Part shown: positions 1 through 8,153 of the stretch, piece after piece
Layout of the letters: every line of letters begins with the position of its first letter
Position numbering within the stretch: position 1 is the first letter of the stretch
Source: Lachnospiraceae bacterium
GTDB lineage: Bacteria; Bacillota; Clostridia; Lachnospirales; Lachnospiraceae
Assembly: GCA_021205565.1 (NCBI GenBank)
Contig: JAJPXG010000018.1
Span: 8,372-42,157 of the forward strand
Direction: 5' to 3'
Length of the DNA: 33,786 bases
The notes under the pieces: model-generated
Seen by the model: only the letters and a program-made list of their open reading frames with translations
What the model was told of the DNA's origin: nothing
Database searches by the model: none
Program-made: the position numbers and the translations under genes

Positions 1-516
1 CAGATTGCCGATTTGGGCGCGGATTACTGCCAGACCGGCGGCATCTTCCGAAGCTGCAGCTGTTTGATTTTCGCTGTTTTCTTCCTCTTCTGCAGCGTCA
101 TTAGCGGAAGAAAGCGATGTAATCTGACCAGAAGCCCAGGCGGCAGCTCCTGCTGACTCTGTACCGTTATCTGCCTCTGCAGCGTTCGTCTTCGCATCAT
201 CTCCTGCCTGCGCATCATCACCCGCTTCTGCAGCTATGCCTGCCTGCGCATCGTTGCCCGCACCTGACACAGTAGTTTCTCCGCCGCTCTCCGTTTCCGT
301 TGATAGAAACGCTGCCGGGTTGTTCATCCACTCCGGTACAAAATTCACCGGCACACGCAAAGAAAACGGCAGACACAGATTTAAAAATACCACCAGCCAC
401 AGAACATATACATAACGCCGTGGACTGTGAAGCACCTTAATCAGCAGAAACCGCACTGCCAGCACCACCGGCACACAACAGCACCCTGTCAGGCTCATCT
501 GTAATAATGTCCTCAT
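1..516 (-). CDS. BlaR1/MecR1-like M56 sensor metalloprotease, N-terminal part (cut by window edge)
   Basis: The frame is open from an ATG at 516 to the window edge, giving 172 residues with no stop. An AGAGGGG ribosome site lies just upstream. Residues about 3-24 form a first membrane segment. A second (about 35-55) ends in LCLPFSLRVPVN, the hallmark pattern of BlaR1/M56 antirepressor proteases. After it comes an Ala/Glu/Asp-rich stretch (about 68-165) with a repeated DAQAG unit, predicted by family topology to be the outside loop before the third membrane segment. The zinc HExxH site would lie beyond the window, so catalysis cannot be confirmed. In this family the sensor detects an envelope signal, often a beta-lactam, and triggers loss of BlaI repression. 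The blaI-like gene lies 128 bases upstream, so the two probably form one operon. Confidence 0.82.
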   Translation of the reverse strand, partial: MRTLLQMSLTGCCCVPVVLAVRFLLIKVLHSPRRYVYVLWLVVFLNLCLPFSLRVPVNFVPEWMNNPAAFLSTETESGGETTVSGAGNDAQAGIAAEAGDDAQAGDDAKTNAAEADNGTESAGAAAWASGQITSLSSANDAAEEEENSENQTAAASEDAAGLAVIRAQIGNL

Positions 517-644
517 AATTTTCCCCTCTGAGACACTTTGTCTTTTTAACCGAAAATCCAGTGAACAAACTGCGTCCTGCTGCTCATCAGCCGGACACGC
601 TTCCTTTTTCACCCATCTCGTTGCCCCGGCCTGTCTTACTCAGC

Positions 645-1013
645 TTAACTCTCCTCGTCCCGGTATTCCTCGATCATTTCGGCAATCTCCGCAATTTCCG
701 TCCTGCTCAGTTTCTTTTTTTTCAGAAACGCCGCCACAAATCCCGGTAATGATCCTCCATAATTCTCCTCCAGATAGTTCTCCCCTTTTCTGCGGATGTA
801 CTCCTCCCTGCTCATCACTGAAGTAACCACACTCTGCTCATTACGAAAAATCCCGTTCTCGCAGATTTTCCGCAGCACCGTATAGGTGGTCGACTTCTTC
901 CAGTTCAGGCGCTGCGCGGCCAGCCTCACCAGCTCCCCGCTTCCCACCGGCTCCTGTTCCCAGATGATTTTTGCCAGCTCCATCTCCGCTTCCGTCATTA
1001 TATAAATCAGCAT
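645..1013 (-). CDS. blaI: BlaI/MecI-family transcriptional repressor
   Basis: This 122-residue protein has the usual BlaI length. The N-terminal winged helix covers residues about 5-75, with LNWKKSTTYTVLRKICENG matching the family recognition-helix region (W.k.sTvyT.L.rL..kG). The C-terminal third is helical and charged, fitting the dimerisation and cleavage-sensitive part. The ATG at 1013 has AGGAGAA about nine bases upstream. The BlaI family represses its own operon and targets such as beta-lactamases until the partner protease BlaR1 inactivates it. The partner gene follows directly. Two palindromes at 1034-1052 and 1063-1079 overlap its promoter and are likely operators. Which target genes it controls elsewhere cannot be seen; no beta-lactamase gene is in this window. 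Confidence 0.9.
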   Translation of the reverse strand: MLIYIMTEAEMELAKIIWEQEPVGSGELVRLAAQRLNWKKSTTYTVLRKICENGIFRNEQSVVTSVMSREEYIRRKGENYLEENYGGSLPGFVAAFLKKKKLSRTEIAEIAEMIEEYRDEES

Positions 1014-1033
1014 CTTATCTTTCTCCTTGCTTT

Positions 1034-1090
1034 GGTTTAAGTTTTTTAAACCCTTTTCGATAGTTTATAACTTTTAAACCATCCTGTCAA
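1034..1090 (-). promoter_or_regulatory. Promoter and twin operator-like palindromes of the blaI operon
   Basis: On the minus strand TTGACA (1085-1090) is followed after 17 bases by TAAACT (1062-1067). Two palindromes share the form GTTTA-N7-TAAAC: one at 1063-1079 covers the -10 region, the other at 1035-1051 lies downstream of the start point and extends to a 7-bp arm form GGTTTAA-N5-TTAAACC at 1034-1052. Their centres are 28 bases apart. BlaI repressors are known to bind paired dyads over their promoter; assigning these sites to this BlaI is inference. Confidence 0.7.
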
Positions 1091-1200
1091 GTACCTTCTT
1101 CATCCTTTTCAGAATTATCCACTGCCTGGCCACAACAGGCTTCAAAAGACCAGCTTCCTTTTTTCTCCAGCTGTTACAAATCTGATTATGCCAGGGCAAA

Positions 1201-1246
1201 ATAAAAACTGCTGCCTCGAAAGTGATTTTCTCATTTCAGGCAACAG
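1201..1246 (-). terminator. Rho-independent terminator after the GT-C-like gene
   Basis: Minus-strand CTGTTGCCT (1238-1246) pairs with AGGCAGCAG (1208-1216) in a 9-bp stem with one G-U pair, followed by a T run at 1203-1207. It lies 42 bases past the stop of the gene ending at 1288. Confidence 0.75.
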
Positions 1247-1287
1247 CTCTCCATTTTCATTGTAAAAATCCCAGCTGGTAATTCCTT

Positions 1288-2769
1288 TCAGCCTGCTTCC
1301 CCGGTAACGGCATATACATCAAATTCCCCGACACTTCCGATTTTATACAGCTCCTCCTTCAGCGCGTTGACCGCCGAACGCGGATACTGCCACTCCTTGC
1401 GCTCACTGTTCGGGAGCAGGAAAATAACATCATCCTCACAGGCCGCCGCCAGCAGATCCTCAGGCGGCGTAGTACCGAGATTGCCCGTCAGGAACATGTC
1501 ATAGTATTTGTGATATTCATGAAGCGGCAGAAAATAGGATGCGGCTCGGTTGTCCAGGATGTAGACCGTCTTTCCGTCCTCCTCAAGCTCGCGCACATAG
1601 GCAGTCACGGTCAGAATATCCTCCTCCATGTCATCCGAAATAAAAATACCCTCAAACTGATCCAGTGTCGTGCAAAGATGATGATCATCCAGCGTGTCGT
1701 AAGGTACGCTGAATACCAGATAACAGCCCAGCGCGGCCGCCGCAGCCCCGCCCGCAAGATTGATCAGCTTTTTATGCCAGAGCACAGACGGCAGAAGTGC
1801 CACAATCAGTAAAAGAAAGGGGATCACCGTAGTAGAAAAATGATAGGCATTGGCCATGGGATACAGATTGATCAGACCGCCGAACCCGTAAAAGCAGATC
1901 AGAAGCAGGGTCTGACCGTAAAGGGTCCGCCTCTTCCACAGACCAACAATCAGGGAAACCACGATCAGAACCGGCGCCCCGATGCAGGCGATCAGATATC
2001 CCGGCTTTTCCTGCGCCAGTGTAATATAGGAATAGCTGCTGGAGAAGGTGGAAATGCCCGCTACGGCCATGTCCCAGAAATCATCAAAGGTTCCTGTCCC
2101 AAACAGATAAAGCAGGAAGAGCAGGCCGACGCAGGCTACTCCCGCCGCACGGGCAAAGAGCAGTTTACAGCTTTCTTTGACTGTTTTTTTCAGGCAGCAA
2201 AGGACATACAGGCAGCAAAGCCATGAGGCCGCGGCAACAAAGAGACCAAATGTCTGCTTGCACAGGACGGTGAGGCCGGCGGCCACGCCCAGCAGGAACT
2301 GATACACAGGACGCTCATACGCCTTATTCTGTCCGCGCAGGGCAGACAGGTCCTCCTTTAAAAGAAGGAGCTGTAAAAATAAAATCAGACAGCTGTACTC
2401 AAAAAACACATTATAGCAAAAGAGCATGAGGAAAAACTGTGGAATCACCAGGGATGTGACACGCGACGCACCCAGTGTGCGGCAGAGATGATAAAGCAGC
2501 ATGCAGATGCAGGTAAAAAGAGTTCCTCCCAGCAGATTGATCACGATCATGTGGTGGCCGAAAACAGAAAGAAAAACGGCATTGACCGCGCAGGAAAGCG
2601 GCGTCTGCAGAAGGTTAAAATCCCGGTACGGCAGAAGGCCGGACGCGATATTCTCCGCGAAAACATAATTCCAGAGCCGGTCAGTATTGCCAAGCGTCTG
2701 AAAAAAAGCCAGAATCAGCGACTCTGCGAGAAAAAGAAATAATACAGCATATTTTTTGATGTAGCGCAC
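1288..2769 (-). CDS. Polytopic membrane protein, GT-C-like glycosyltransferase
   Basis: The protein is about 493 residues with roughly eleven hydrophobic segments and a soluble C-terminal part of about 110 residues. Early in the first outside loop are an Asp-Arg pair (NTDRLWNYVF) and the sequence GLLPYRDFNLLQTPL, a pattern seen in the RgtA/ArnT/PMT-type (GT-C) glycosyltransferase superfamily, which moves sugars from polyprenyl-phosphate donors to acceptors outside the membrane. Donor and acceptor cannot be read from sequence. I place the start at the GTG at 2769, because AAGGAG lies seven bases upstream. A longer frame reaches a GTG at 2844, but that has no ribosome site and contains the predicted promoter (2813-2841). 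The gene stands alone between two terminators. It could also be a membrane protein of unknown role sharing this fold. Confidence 0.72.
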   Translation of the reverse strand: MRYIKKYAVLFLFLAESLILAFFQTLGNTDRLWNYVFAENIASGLLPYRDFNLLQTPLSCAVNAVFLSVFGHHMIVINLLGGTLFTCICMLLYHLCRTLGASRVTSLVIPQFFLMLFCYNVFFEYSCLILFLQLLLLKEDLSALRGQNKAYERPVYQFLLGVAAGLTVLCKQTFGLFVAAASWLCCLYVLCCLKKTVKESCKLLFARAAGVACVGLLFLLYLFGTGTFDDFWDMAVAGISTFSSSYSYITLAQEKPGYLIACIGAPVLIVVSLIVGLWKRRTLYGQTLLLICFYGFGGLINLYPMANAYHFSTTVIPFLLLIVALLPSVLWHKKLINLAGGAAAAALGCYLVFSVPYDTLDDHHLCTTLDQFEGIFISDDMEEDILTVTAYVRELEEDGKTVYILDNRAASYFLPLHEYHKYYDMFLTGNLGTTPPEDLLAAACEDDVIFLLPNSERKEWQYPRSAVNALKEELYKIGSVGEFDVYAVTGEAG

Positions 2770-2812
2770 AAAAGTTCTCCTTTGAACACCTGATACACTT
2801 TGATTCCGCCCC

Positions 2813-2841
2813 ATGATAGCACATGCTTTCCGTCTTTTCAA
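2813..2841 (-). promoter_or_regulatory. Promoter of the GT-C-like gene
   Basis: TTGAAA (2836-2841) and TATCAT (2813-2818) are separated by 17 bases on the minus strand, 44 bases before the GTG start at 2769. The promoter lies between the terminator of the previous gene and the preferred start. Confidence 0.6.
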
Positions 2842-2878
2842 CACGACAAATTCTTAAGATTTCCTTAAACGGCCACAG

Positions 2879-2913
2879 AAAAAGGGAGCGCGATTCTTAA
2901 AAACCGCGCTCCC
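2879..2913 (-). terminator. Rho-independent terminator of the pectate lyase gene
   Basis: A perfect 9-bp GC-rich stem, GGGAGCGCG with CGCGCTCCC (2884-2892 and 2905-2913), has a 12-base loop. On the minus strand it is followed by five T residues (2879-2883). It lies 39 bases beyond the stop codon. Confidence 0.92.
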
Positions 2914-2952
2914 TCTCATATGCCGGCCGCATTTCAGACCGGATATCATCCA

Positions 2953-5900
2953 TTATTTACTCTGGCAAAGATTTTTCCTGCGCGTCAGAATACCGATTCC
3001 AACCGCGGCTGCAGCCATCATTGCGAAGCATACTGCCATCAGACAATCTGCCGTGTCTCCGGTCGCTGCGCTCTCCACTGCGGTCGCACTGTTCACAGTG
3101 CTGCCAAGCGTATAGGAACCGTACTGCTCATACAGCCACAACGGGCCATACCATTCCGTGTCATCATCCACTGCACTGCCGGCCGGAATGACGATGGAAT
3201 AGATGCTGCCATTGTAAACATATTCAAACAACAGCGTCACATTGCTGTTATTCACCAGTGCCTGCATAACGCTGTTCGGCAGAGCCGTGTATCCGCTCTC
3301 CTGTCCGATGGTGACAATCCCGCCGCCCTGGGCCTGGGCTGCTTCAATCTGCTGAATAATATCACTGAAGTATCCCTGCTCACTCTGCGTCGCATCATCC
3401 GATGTATCAGTGGTATCGCTGCTGTCAGATCCGGTATCTTCCGTTCCGGAGCTGCCCGGCTGCGGAGTCTCCGAATCATCGCCTGTTGCGCTGATGGTAA
3501 ATACCGCAGACGCCGTACCGCTCATCCTCGCTCCCACGCCTTCAGGGACCACATCTGTCAGTACCAGATAGCCGTTCATATTGATGGTTCCGTCCGCATT
3601 TCTGGTGACGCCGGTATCATTCGTACCGGTAATGCCGCCGCTGATGGCAGCTTCGGTATCCAGGCTGACAAACCAGTCCGCAGTCACGACAGTACCCTCG
3701 CTGTTCATGGACTGGTTGCTGCTGTCATAGTAATTGTAATAATAATTGCTCGACTTCGTAATATCCGTCAATGTCTGGGTTCCCACCGGCTTAATCTGCT
3801 CGGCAGTACCGTTATCGTCCCTGTAGGAAAGCACTCCATCTCCCACAAACGCGGTATTTGCTGCGGAGCTGGTGTAGAACGCCACATTGTAAGACTCATT
3901 GTCATAGGTAGTAGAGCTGTATGCCTGGATCGCAGGGTTGCTGTTGGAGTCTATGCCTTTGGCCTTGTTGGCAAAGGACACACTGTTAATCAGCTTGTGC
4001 GTCACTGCGATGCTCTCACCGCCCATCTTGAAGCCATTGCCGTTGCCGGCATCCACTTCATTTCCATTCTCATCCAGAATGTAACCATTCTTGTAGGCGA
4101 CACAGTTCTGAATGGTAACCACACCGATGGCTCCCGTCTCCGCCTTGGAGAACAGATCCCAGCCGTCGTCCGCATTGTAGGCGGCAATACATCCGTCAAA
4201 CACGTTGCCGTCTGCCACCGTCAGCTTCGCCGCGAATCCGTCCGCGTCCTCATATCCTGCATCCGCGTTCAGATAAGAGCTGCAGTTTAAGATCAGGTTA
4301 TAGGAAGGCCAGTCTTCCCACAGGTCAGTGCTCTTATAACGGCTGATCTGAATGCCGGTGTTGCCGTTCTTATAAGCCATGATGGAGTCCAGCGTATTGT
4401 GGCTGCCGGATACCTGAATACCCTTCTGGGAATTTGCCGAATTCGTCACGTCAAAGCCGTAGAAATACCAGTAATCTCCCGCCAGAACCATGCCTGCGCA
4501 CGCGCCGCCGAAGTCAAATACCGGACGGCTAACCGCCTCCGGATCCGCGATCATATAGATCGGCTGATCCTCGGTTCCGTCAATCCCCCGCTCCACAGTC
4601 ACAGTCTTCGTCAGGTTATAGGTGCCCTCCAGCAGAACGATCGTCTGTCCGGGCGCCACAATCTTTACCGCGGTATAAATGTCAAGCGGATCCTCCCTGG
4701 TGCCCGCCGCGGTGGAAACACCTTCCGGCCCCACATAGAGGTAGGTTCCGCTGTACGCCGTATAGGTAACCGTATGTGTCCAGGTCACCGCCTCATAGGA
4801 GCTCAGCAGCTGATACTTGCCCGGCGCATAATCCGGATCCGGCGTAAAGGTTACGGTAAAGGTATTGCTTCCTTCTGTTAATGTCACTTCTGTCCTGGAC
4901 TTCTCAGAAGCGGCAACGGTCTCATTGACCACAACCGCGCCGTTCTCGTCCGTTATCACCAGGGTGCCGTCAGCGTTGCCGTAATATACCAGCGTATAGT
5001 CTGCGGTATTGGAGAAAGAAGCGGACTCGATGGTATAACTCGGAGTGACATATTCCGTATCTCTGTCAATCCTCGCCTCATCATCCTCTGGTGCGATGGT
5101 TGTCATTTCCACATCTGTTACCGTGATGGTTGCATTCCTGGCCGCGAAGAAGCCCACATAAATAGCATCCTCTTCAATATAAGTCAGGGCGTCCAGCACA
5201 TTTCCGTCCTCATCCTCATCATGATAATAGGTGTTCTGGCCGATGATATTTCCATCCTCATCCATGTAAGTCAGAATATAACCGGTATTATTCCGCTGGA
5301 TGGACATTTTGAATGTAGTCAGCAGCGCACCCTCCTGGTTTCCGGTCAGGGCATCTTCATTGGTGCAGTTGCCGATAATATTATAGGTTCCGGTTCCCAG
5401 CGGCCCGCAGCTTACCTCCAGAGTATCCTGACTGGTGGTGAAGCCGTCCGGCAGAGTTGCCTCACCGGCCTGGACTGCCGCGATTCCTTCCGGTGTGGCG
5501 CCGGTTTTCACATTGACGCCTACGCCCAGCTTCATGCTGATCTTGCTGGCGCTGGTATCCGTTGTCGCCGTTCCGCTCTCCGCGTCATAATAGTACTCGA
5601 TCTTGGAAGCCAGCAGCTGATAGGAGTTTGTCCACAGCGCAGAGCTGCTGCCATTGGTTCCGATGGTATCTGTCACCATCATACCAAAACCTTCCTGCGC
5701 ATTGGAATAAGTCCAGGAATCCACCGTGATCGTGGCCGTCAGCGTAAAGTTTTCTGTCTCAGGATCGATGGTGGTGTAATAAAATGCAAGTCCGTCTGTG
5801 GAGGCCGGTACCACCTTTCCTCCGTTGCCGGTGCTGTAAATGGTCACATTGCCGTCAGCCACGCTGCCGCTGTAACCGTCCTTACTCTTGCTGGTGCTGG

Positions 5901-7908
5901 AGCCATAAGCGCTGAACGCCCACTCCCGCTGCGCCTCGTCCGCTACCTCTGCGGAAAGAGTGCCTGCCGAGGTGATCTCACTTCCTCTCACTGCGGCAAC
6001 GCCGAAGATATAGGTAACGCCTGTCGTAAGGCCGGTGAGCGTTGCCTCCGTATCCGTCACAGTGACTGTCACCGTCTCCTGACCATCCGCGGTGGCTGTC
6101 ACAATATATTCCTCCGCTTCCGCCACGGCATCCCATTTCACAATCACGGAGCCTCCGCCCTGGCTGGTAACACTCTTGATGGACGGAGTCGCCAAAGGCA
6201 GGGTAAATTCTGCAGAAGCGGAAACGCTTGTCTTGACGGTTTCCTCATCACTCCTGCTGGCTTCCGCCACAAAGGTATATGTACCGGAGCTCTCCGGTGT
6301 AAAGGAAACCGTGCCGGAGGTACCCTTATCTGCGTATGACGCAGTATCCACAGTATTTCCGTCCGTGTCAAACATGGTAACCGCCACCTTATCGGCGCCC
6401 TCGGTGCCGCTGATTACCATGGATACGGCGACCGTAACGGTGCTGCCTGAAACTGTCACAGAGGTAATCTCCGGATCAGCCACATCCTCCCAGGGAGTTA
6501 CCACCTTGGTGGTGCCGGAGGAATACTCTGTGACGGCGATTGTATATACACGCGCGCCACGATTATAATCGGATGTCGGTGACACCACACTGTAGGTACC
6601 AGCCGCAAGATCCGTGTAGGTCATGGTGACTCTGCTGGTGCCGCTCACTTCCTCAATGCCCTCACTGTTGGCAACGGCGTCTCCGTTCTCATCCACCAGC
6701 GCAACTGTGGATGTATTGGAGCTGCCTGTGCTGCTCATCTCCAGCGTTACATCCGCCGTCCCGTCTACAGTAAACTCTATGGCACTGCCGGAATTTTTGG
6801 CAACCTCCACGCTCGTCACCAGCCCGGTGCTGTTGCTGATACGCTTCGTCACCGTCCCGATAATCGTGAAATAATCATTGACTACGGTGCCCTCTTCCAT
6901 CTCTTCCTTGTCAGTGCTGGCTGTCAGCTCTGTGGCGTCGAACAGATAATCCGTTGCGGTCGCCGCCGCCTCGTACTCATCTACAGTCACGGAATAGACA
7001 CGTGCTCCGCGATTATTCTCCGAATCATATGGGCTTACAACTGAATAGGTGCCAGCCGCAAGATCTGTATAAGTCATGGTGACTTTACTGGTGCCTGTCA
7101 CCTTTTCAATGCCTTCACTATTTGCAACTACCTCGCCATTATCATCCACCAATGCAACTGCAGATGTATTGGAACTGCCGGTGCTGCTCATCTCCAGCGT
7201 CACATCCGCTGTCCCGCTTACCGTGAATTCGATCGCGCCGCCGGACGCTTTGGCAACCTCCACGCTCGTCACCAGCCCAGTGCTGCTGCTGACACGCTTC
7301 GTCACCGTCCCCGTAATCGTGAAATAATCGTTGATCACGGTTCCCTCTTCCATCTCTTCCTTGTCCGCGCTGGCTGTCAACTCCGTCACATCAAACACAT
7401 AAGTCGTACTGCCGCTGCCAGAGGCATCCGTATCCCCGTCTTCCGACACCGCTGCCACTGTATCCTCAGAATCATCCGTCGACAGAAGGGATACTGTGCT
7501 CACAGTCTCCGTGTCCTCAGACGACTCTTCCTCTGTATTCTCAGCCTCACTTCTCGAAGCTTCCTCCGCCGCTGATGCAGCCTCCTCAGATTCACCGGTT
7601 TCTTCAGAAACAGAATCCTCCTGACCCGCTTCCTGAATCTCCTCTGTGGAAGTCTCCCCGGTTTCCGCAGCGGTCTCATCTGTCTCCGTTATCTCATCCT
7701 CCGCAGTCTCATTCTCCGTCTGCGCACCCTCCTGCGCAATCCCGGAGGCTTCTTCCTCCACCTGCTGCAGAATCTCCTCTATCTGTGAGCTGACGGAGGA
7801 ATCATCCAATTCCTGCGCAGATACAGATGTAAACGACATACTGCCTAACAGCAGCATCGCAGCCAATACTGCTGCGAGCCGACGTTTCCATGCTCTTCCA
7901 TGAAACAT
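2953..7908 (-). CDS. Secreted multidomain PL9-family pectate lyase with a C-terminal membrane anchor
   Basis: The 1651-residue protein starts at an ATG with GGAGAGGG upstream and has a signal peptide (1-31, ending VSAQ). Next come an acidic Ser/Glu linker (32-165), two near-identical modules of about 145 residues (168-311 and 321-463), an Ig-like module, a fibronectin III-like module (572-655), a lectin-like beta module (660-937), another beta module (938-1050) and the PL9 right-handed beta-helix (about 1053-1450). Asp1223, Asp1247, Asp1248 and Asp1251 reproduce the spacing of the PL9 calcium-site aspartates; Lys1294 in GNGFKMGG fits the catalytic base. A conserved surface-protein end domain (about 1510-1600) precedes TGD, a hydrophobic segment (1620-1642) and RRK. 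PL9 enzymes cleave polygalacturonate by beta-elimination. The accessory modules probably bind glycans; their ligands are unknown. Confidence 0.88.
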   Translation of the reverse strand: MFHGRAWKRRLAAVLAAMLLLGSMSFTSVSAQELDDSSVSSQIEEILQQVEEEASGIAQEGAQTENETAEDEITETDETAAETGETSTEEIQEAGQEDSVSEETGESEEAASAAEEASRSEAENTEEESSEDTETVSTVSLLSTDDSEDTVAAVSEDGDTDASGSGSTTYVFDVTELTASADKEEMEEGTVINDYFTITGTVTKRVSSSTGLVTSVEVAKASGGAIEFTVSGTADVTLEMSSTGSSNTSAVALVDDNGEVVANSEGIEKVTGTSKVTMTYTDLAAGTYSVVSPYDSENNRGARVYSVTVDEYEAAATATDYLFDATELTASTDKEEMEEGTVVNDYFTIIGTVTKRISNSTGLVTSVEVAKNSGSAIEFTVDGTADVTLEMSSTGSSNTSTVALVDENGDAVANSEGIEEVSGTSRVTMTYTDLAAGTYSVVSPTSDYNRGARVYTIAVTEYSSGTTKVVTPWEDVADPEITSVTVSGSTVTVAVSMVISGTEGADKVAVTMFDTDGNTVDTASYADKGTSGTVSFTPESSGTYTFVAEASRSDEETVKTSVSASAEFTLPLATPSIKSVTSQGGGSVIVKWDAVAEAEEYIVTATADGQETVTVTVTDTEATLTGLTTGVTYIFGVAAVRGSEITSAGTLSAEVADEAQREWAFSAYGSSTSKSKDGYSGSVADGNVTIYSTGNGGKVVPASTDGLAFYYTTIDPETENFTLTATITVDSWTYSNAQEGFGMMVTDTIGTNGSSSALWTNSYQLLASKIEYYYDAESGTATTDTSASKISMKLGVGVNVKTGATPEGIAAVQAGEATLPDGFTTSQDTLEVSCGPLGTGTYNIIGNCTNEDALTGNQEGALLTTFKMSIQRNNTGYILTYMDEDGNIIGQNTYYHDEDEDGNVLDALTYIEEDAIYVGFFAARNATITVTDVEMTTIAPEDDEARIDRDTEYVTPSYTIESASFSNTADYTLVYYGNADGTLVITDENGAVVVNETVAASEKSRTEVTLTEGSNTFTVTFTPDPDYAPGKYQLLSSYEAVTWTHTVTYTAYSGTYLYVGPEGVSTAAGTREDPLDIYTAVKIVAPGQTIVLLEGTYNLTKTVTVERGIDGTEDQPIYMIADPEAVSRPVFDFGGACAGMVLAGDYWYFYGFDVTNSANSQKGIQVSGSHNTLDSIMAYKNGNTGIQISRYKSTDLWEDWPSYNLILNCSSYLNADAGYEDADGFAAKLTVADGNVFDGCIAAYNADDGWDLFSKAETGAIGVVTIQNCVAYKNGYILDENGNEVDAGNGNGFKMGGESIAVTHKLINSVSFANKAKGIDSNSNPAIQAYSSTTYDNESYNVAFYTSSAANTAFVGDGVLSYRDDNGTAEQIKPVGTQTLTDITKSSNYYYNYYDSSNQSMNSEGTVVTADWFVSLDTEAAISGGITGTNDTGVTRNADGTINMNGYLVLTDVVPEGVGARMSGTASAVFTISATGDDSETPQPGSSGTEDTGSDSSDTTDTSDDATQSEQGYFSDIIQQIEAAQAQGGGIVTIGQESGYTALPNSVMQALVNNSNVTLLFEYVYNGSIYSIVIPAGSAVDDDTEWYGPLWLYEQYGSYTLGSTVNSATAVESAATGDTADCLMAVCFAMMAAAAVGIGILTRRKNLCQSK
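6545..7410 (-). repeat. Tandem duplication of a 151-codon module inside the pectate lyase gene
   Basis: Two copies of a beta-rich, carbohydrate-binding-like module lie head to tail with a period of about 453 bases. Long stretches are identical at protein level, for example the shared EFTV-GTADVTLEMSSTGSSN core. Substitutions are mostly conservative, which points to a fairly recent in-frame duplication. Confidence 0.85.
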
Positions 7909-7960
7909 TTTTTACCCTCTCCTTTTCTCCACCCTCAGGCGTCATTTTTCTGATTATCTC

Positions 7961-7989
7961 AGTTTAGCACTGTCGCTCGCACAATTCAA
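7961..7989 (-). promoter_or_regulatory. Promoter of the pectate lyase gene
   Basis: TTGAAT (7984-7989) and TAAACT (7961-7966) are separated by 17 bases on the minus strand, giving a leader of about 45 bases before the ATG at 7908. I saw no clear catabolite-repression site nearby. The rest of 7990-8107 is AT-rich without a gene. Confidence 0.5.
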
Positions 7990-8107
7990 AACCTTTTGGA
8001 ACGAACGTCCGATTTTTCCCATTTCACCGAAAACACATTTTCATCTTTGGTGCATTTTACCATTTGATTTTTGCACTTTTTTCAAAAATATTATCCAGAT
8101 TTTGGTT

Positions 8108-8142
8108 AAAAAATCCCGGCAGCTTATGAATAGCCCGCCGGG
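8108..8142 (-). terminator. Rho-independent terminator of the lepA-hemW-GH3 group
   Basis: CCCGGC and GCCGGG (8137-8142 and 8115-8120) form a stem extended by an inner GGCT/AGC pairing. On the minus strand it is followed by a T run (8108-8113). It lies 12 bases past the GH3 stop. Confidence 0.82.
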
Positions 8143-8153
8143 TCTTATTTCAT

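Noticed and set aside
2920-4290. A 456-codon open frame on the plus strand opposite the pectate lyase
   Set aside because: It lies fully antisense to a gene with clear catalytic motifs. It is a by-product of GC-rich codon use and has no ribosome site or recognisable domain.
5221-6339. A 372-codon plus-strand frame opposite the pectate lyase
   Set aside because: Same reason: antisense to a well-supported gene and no family features.
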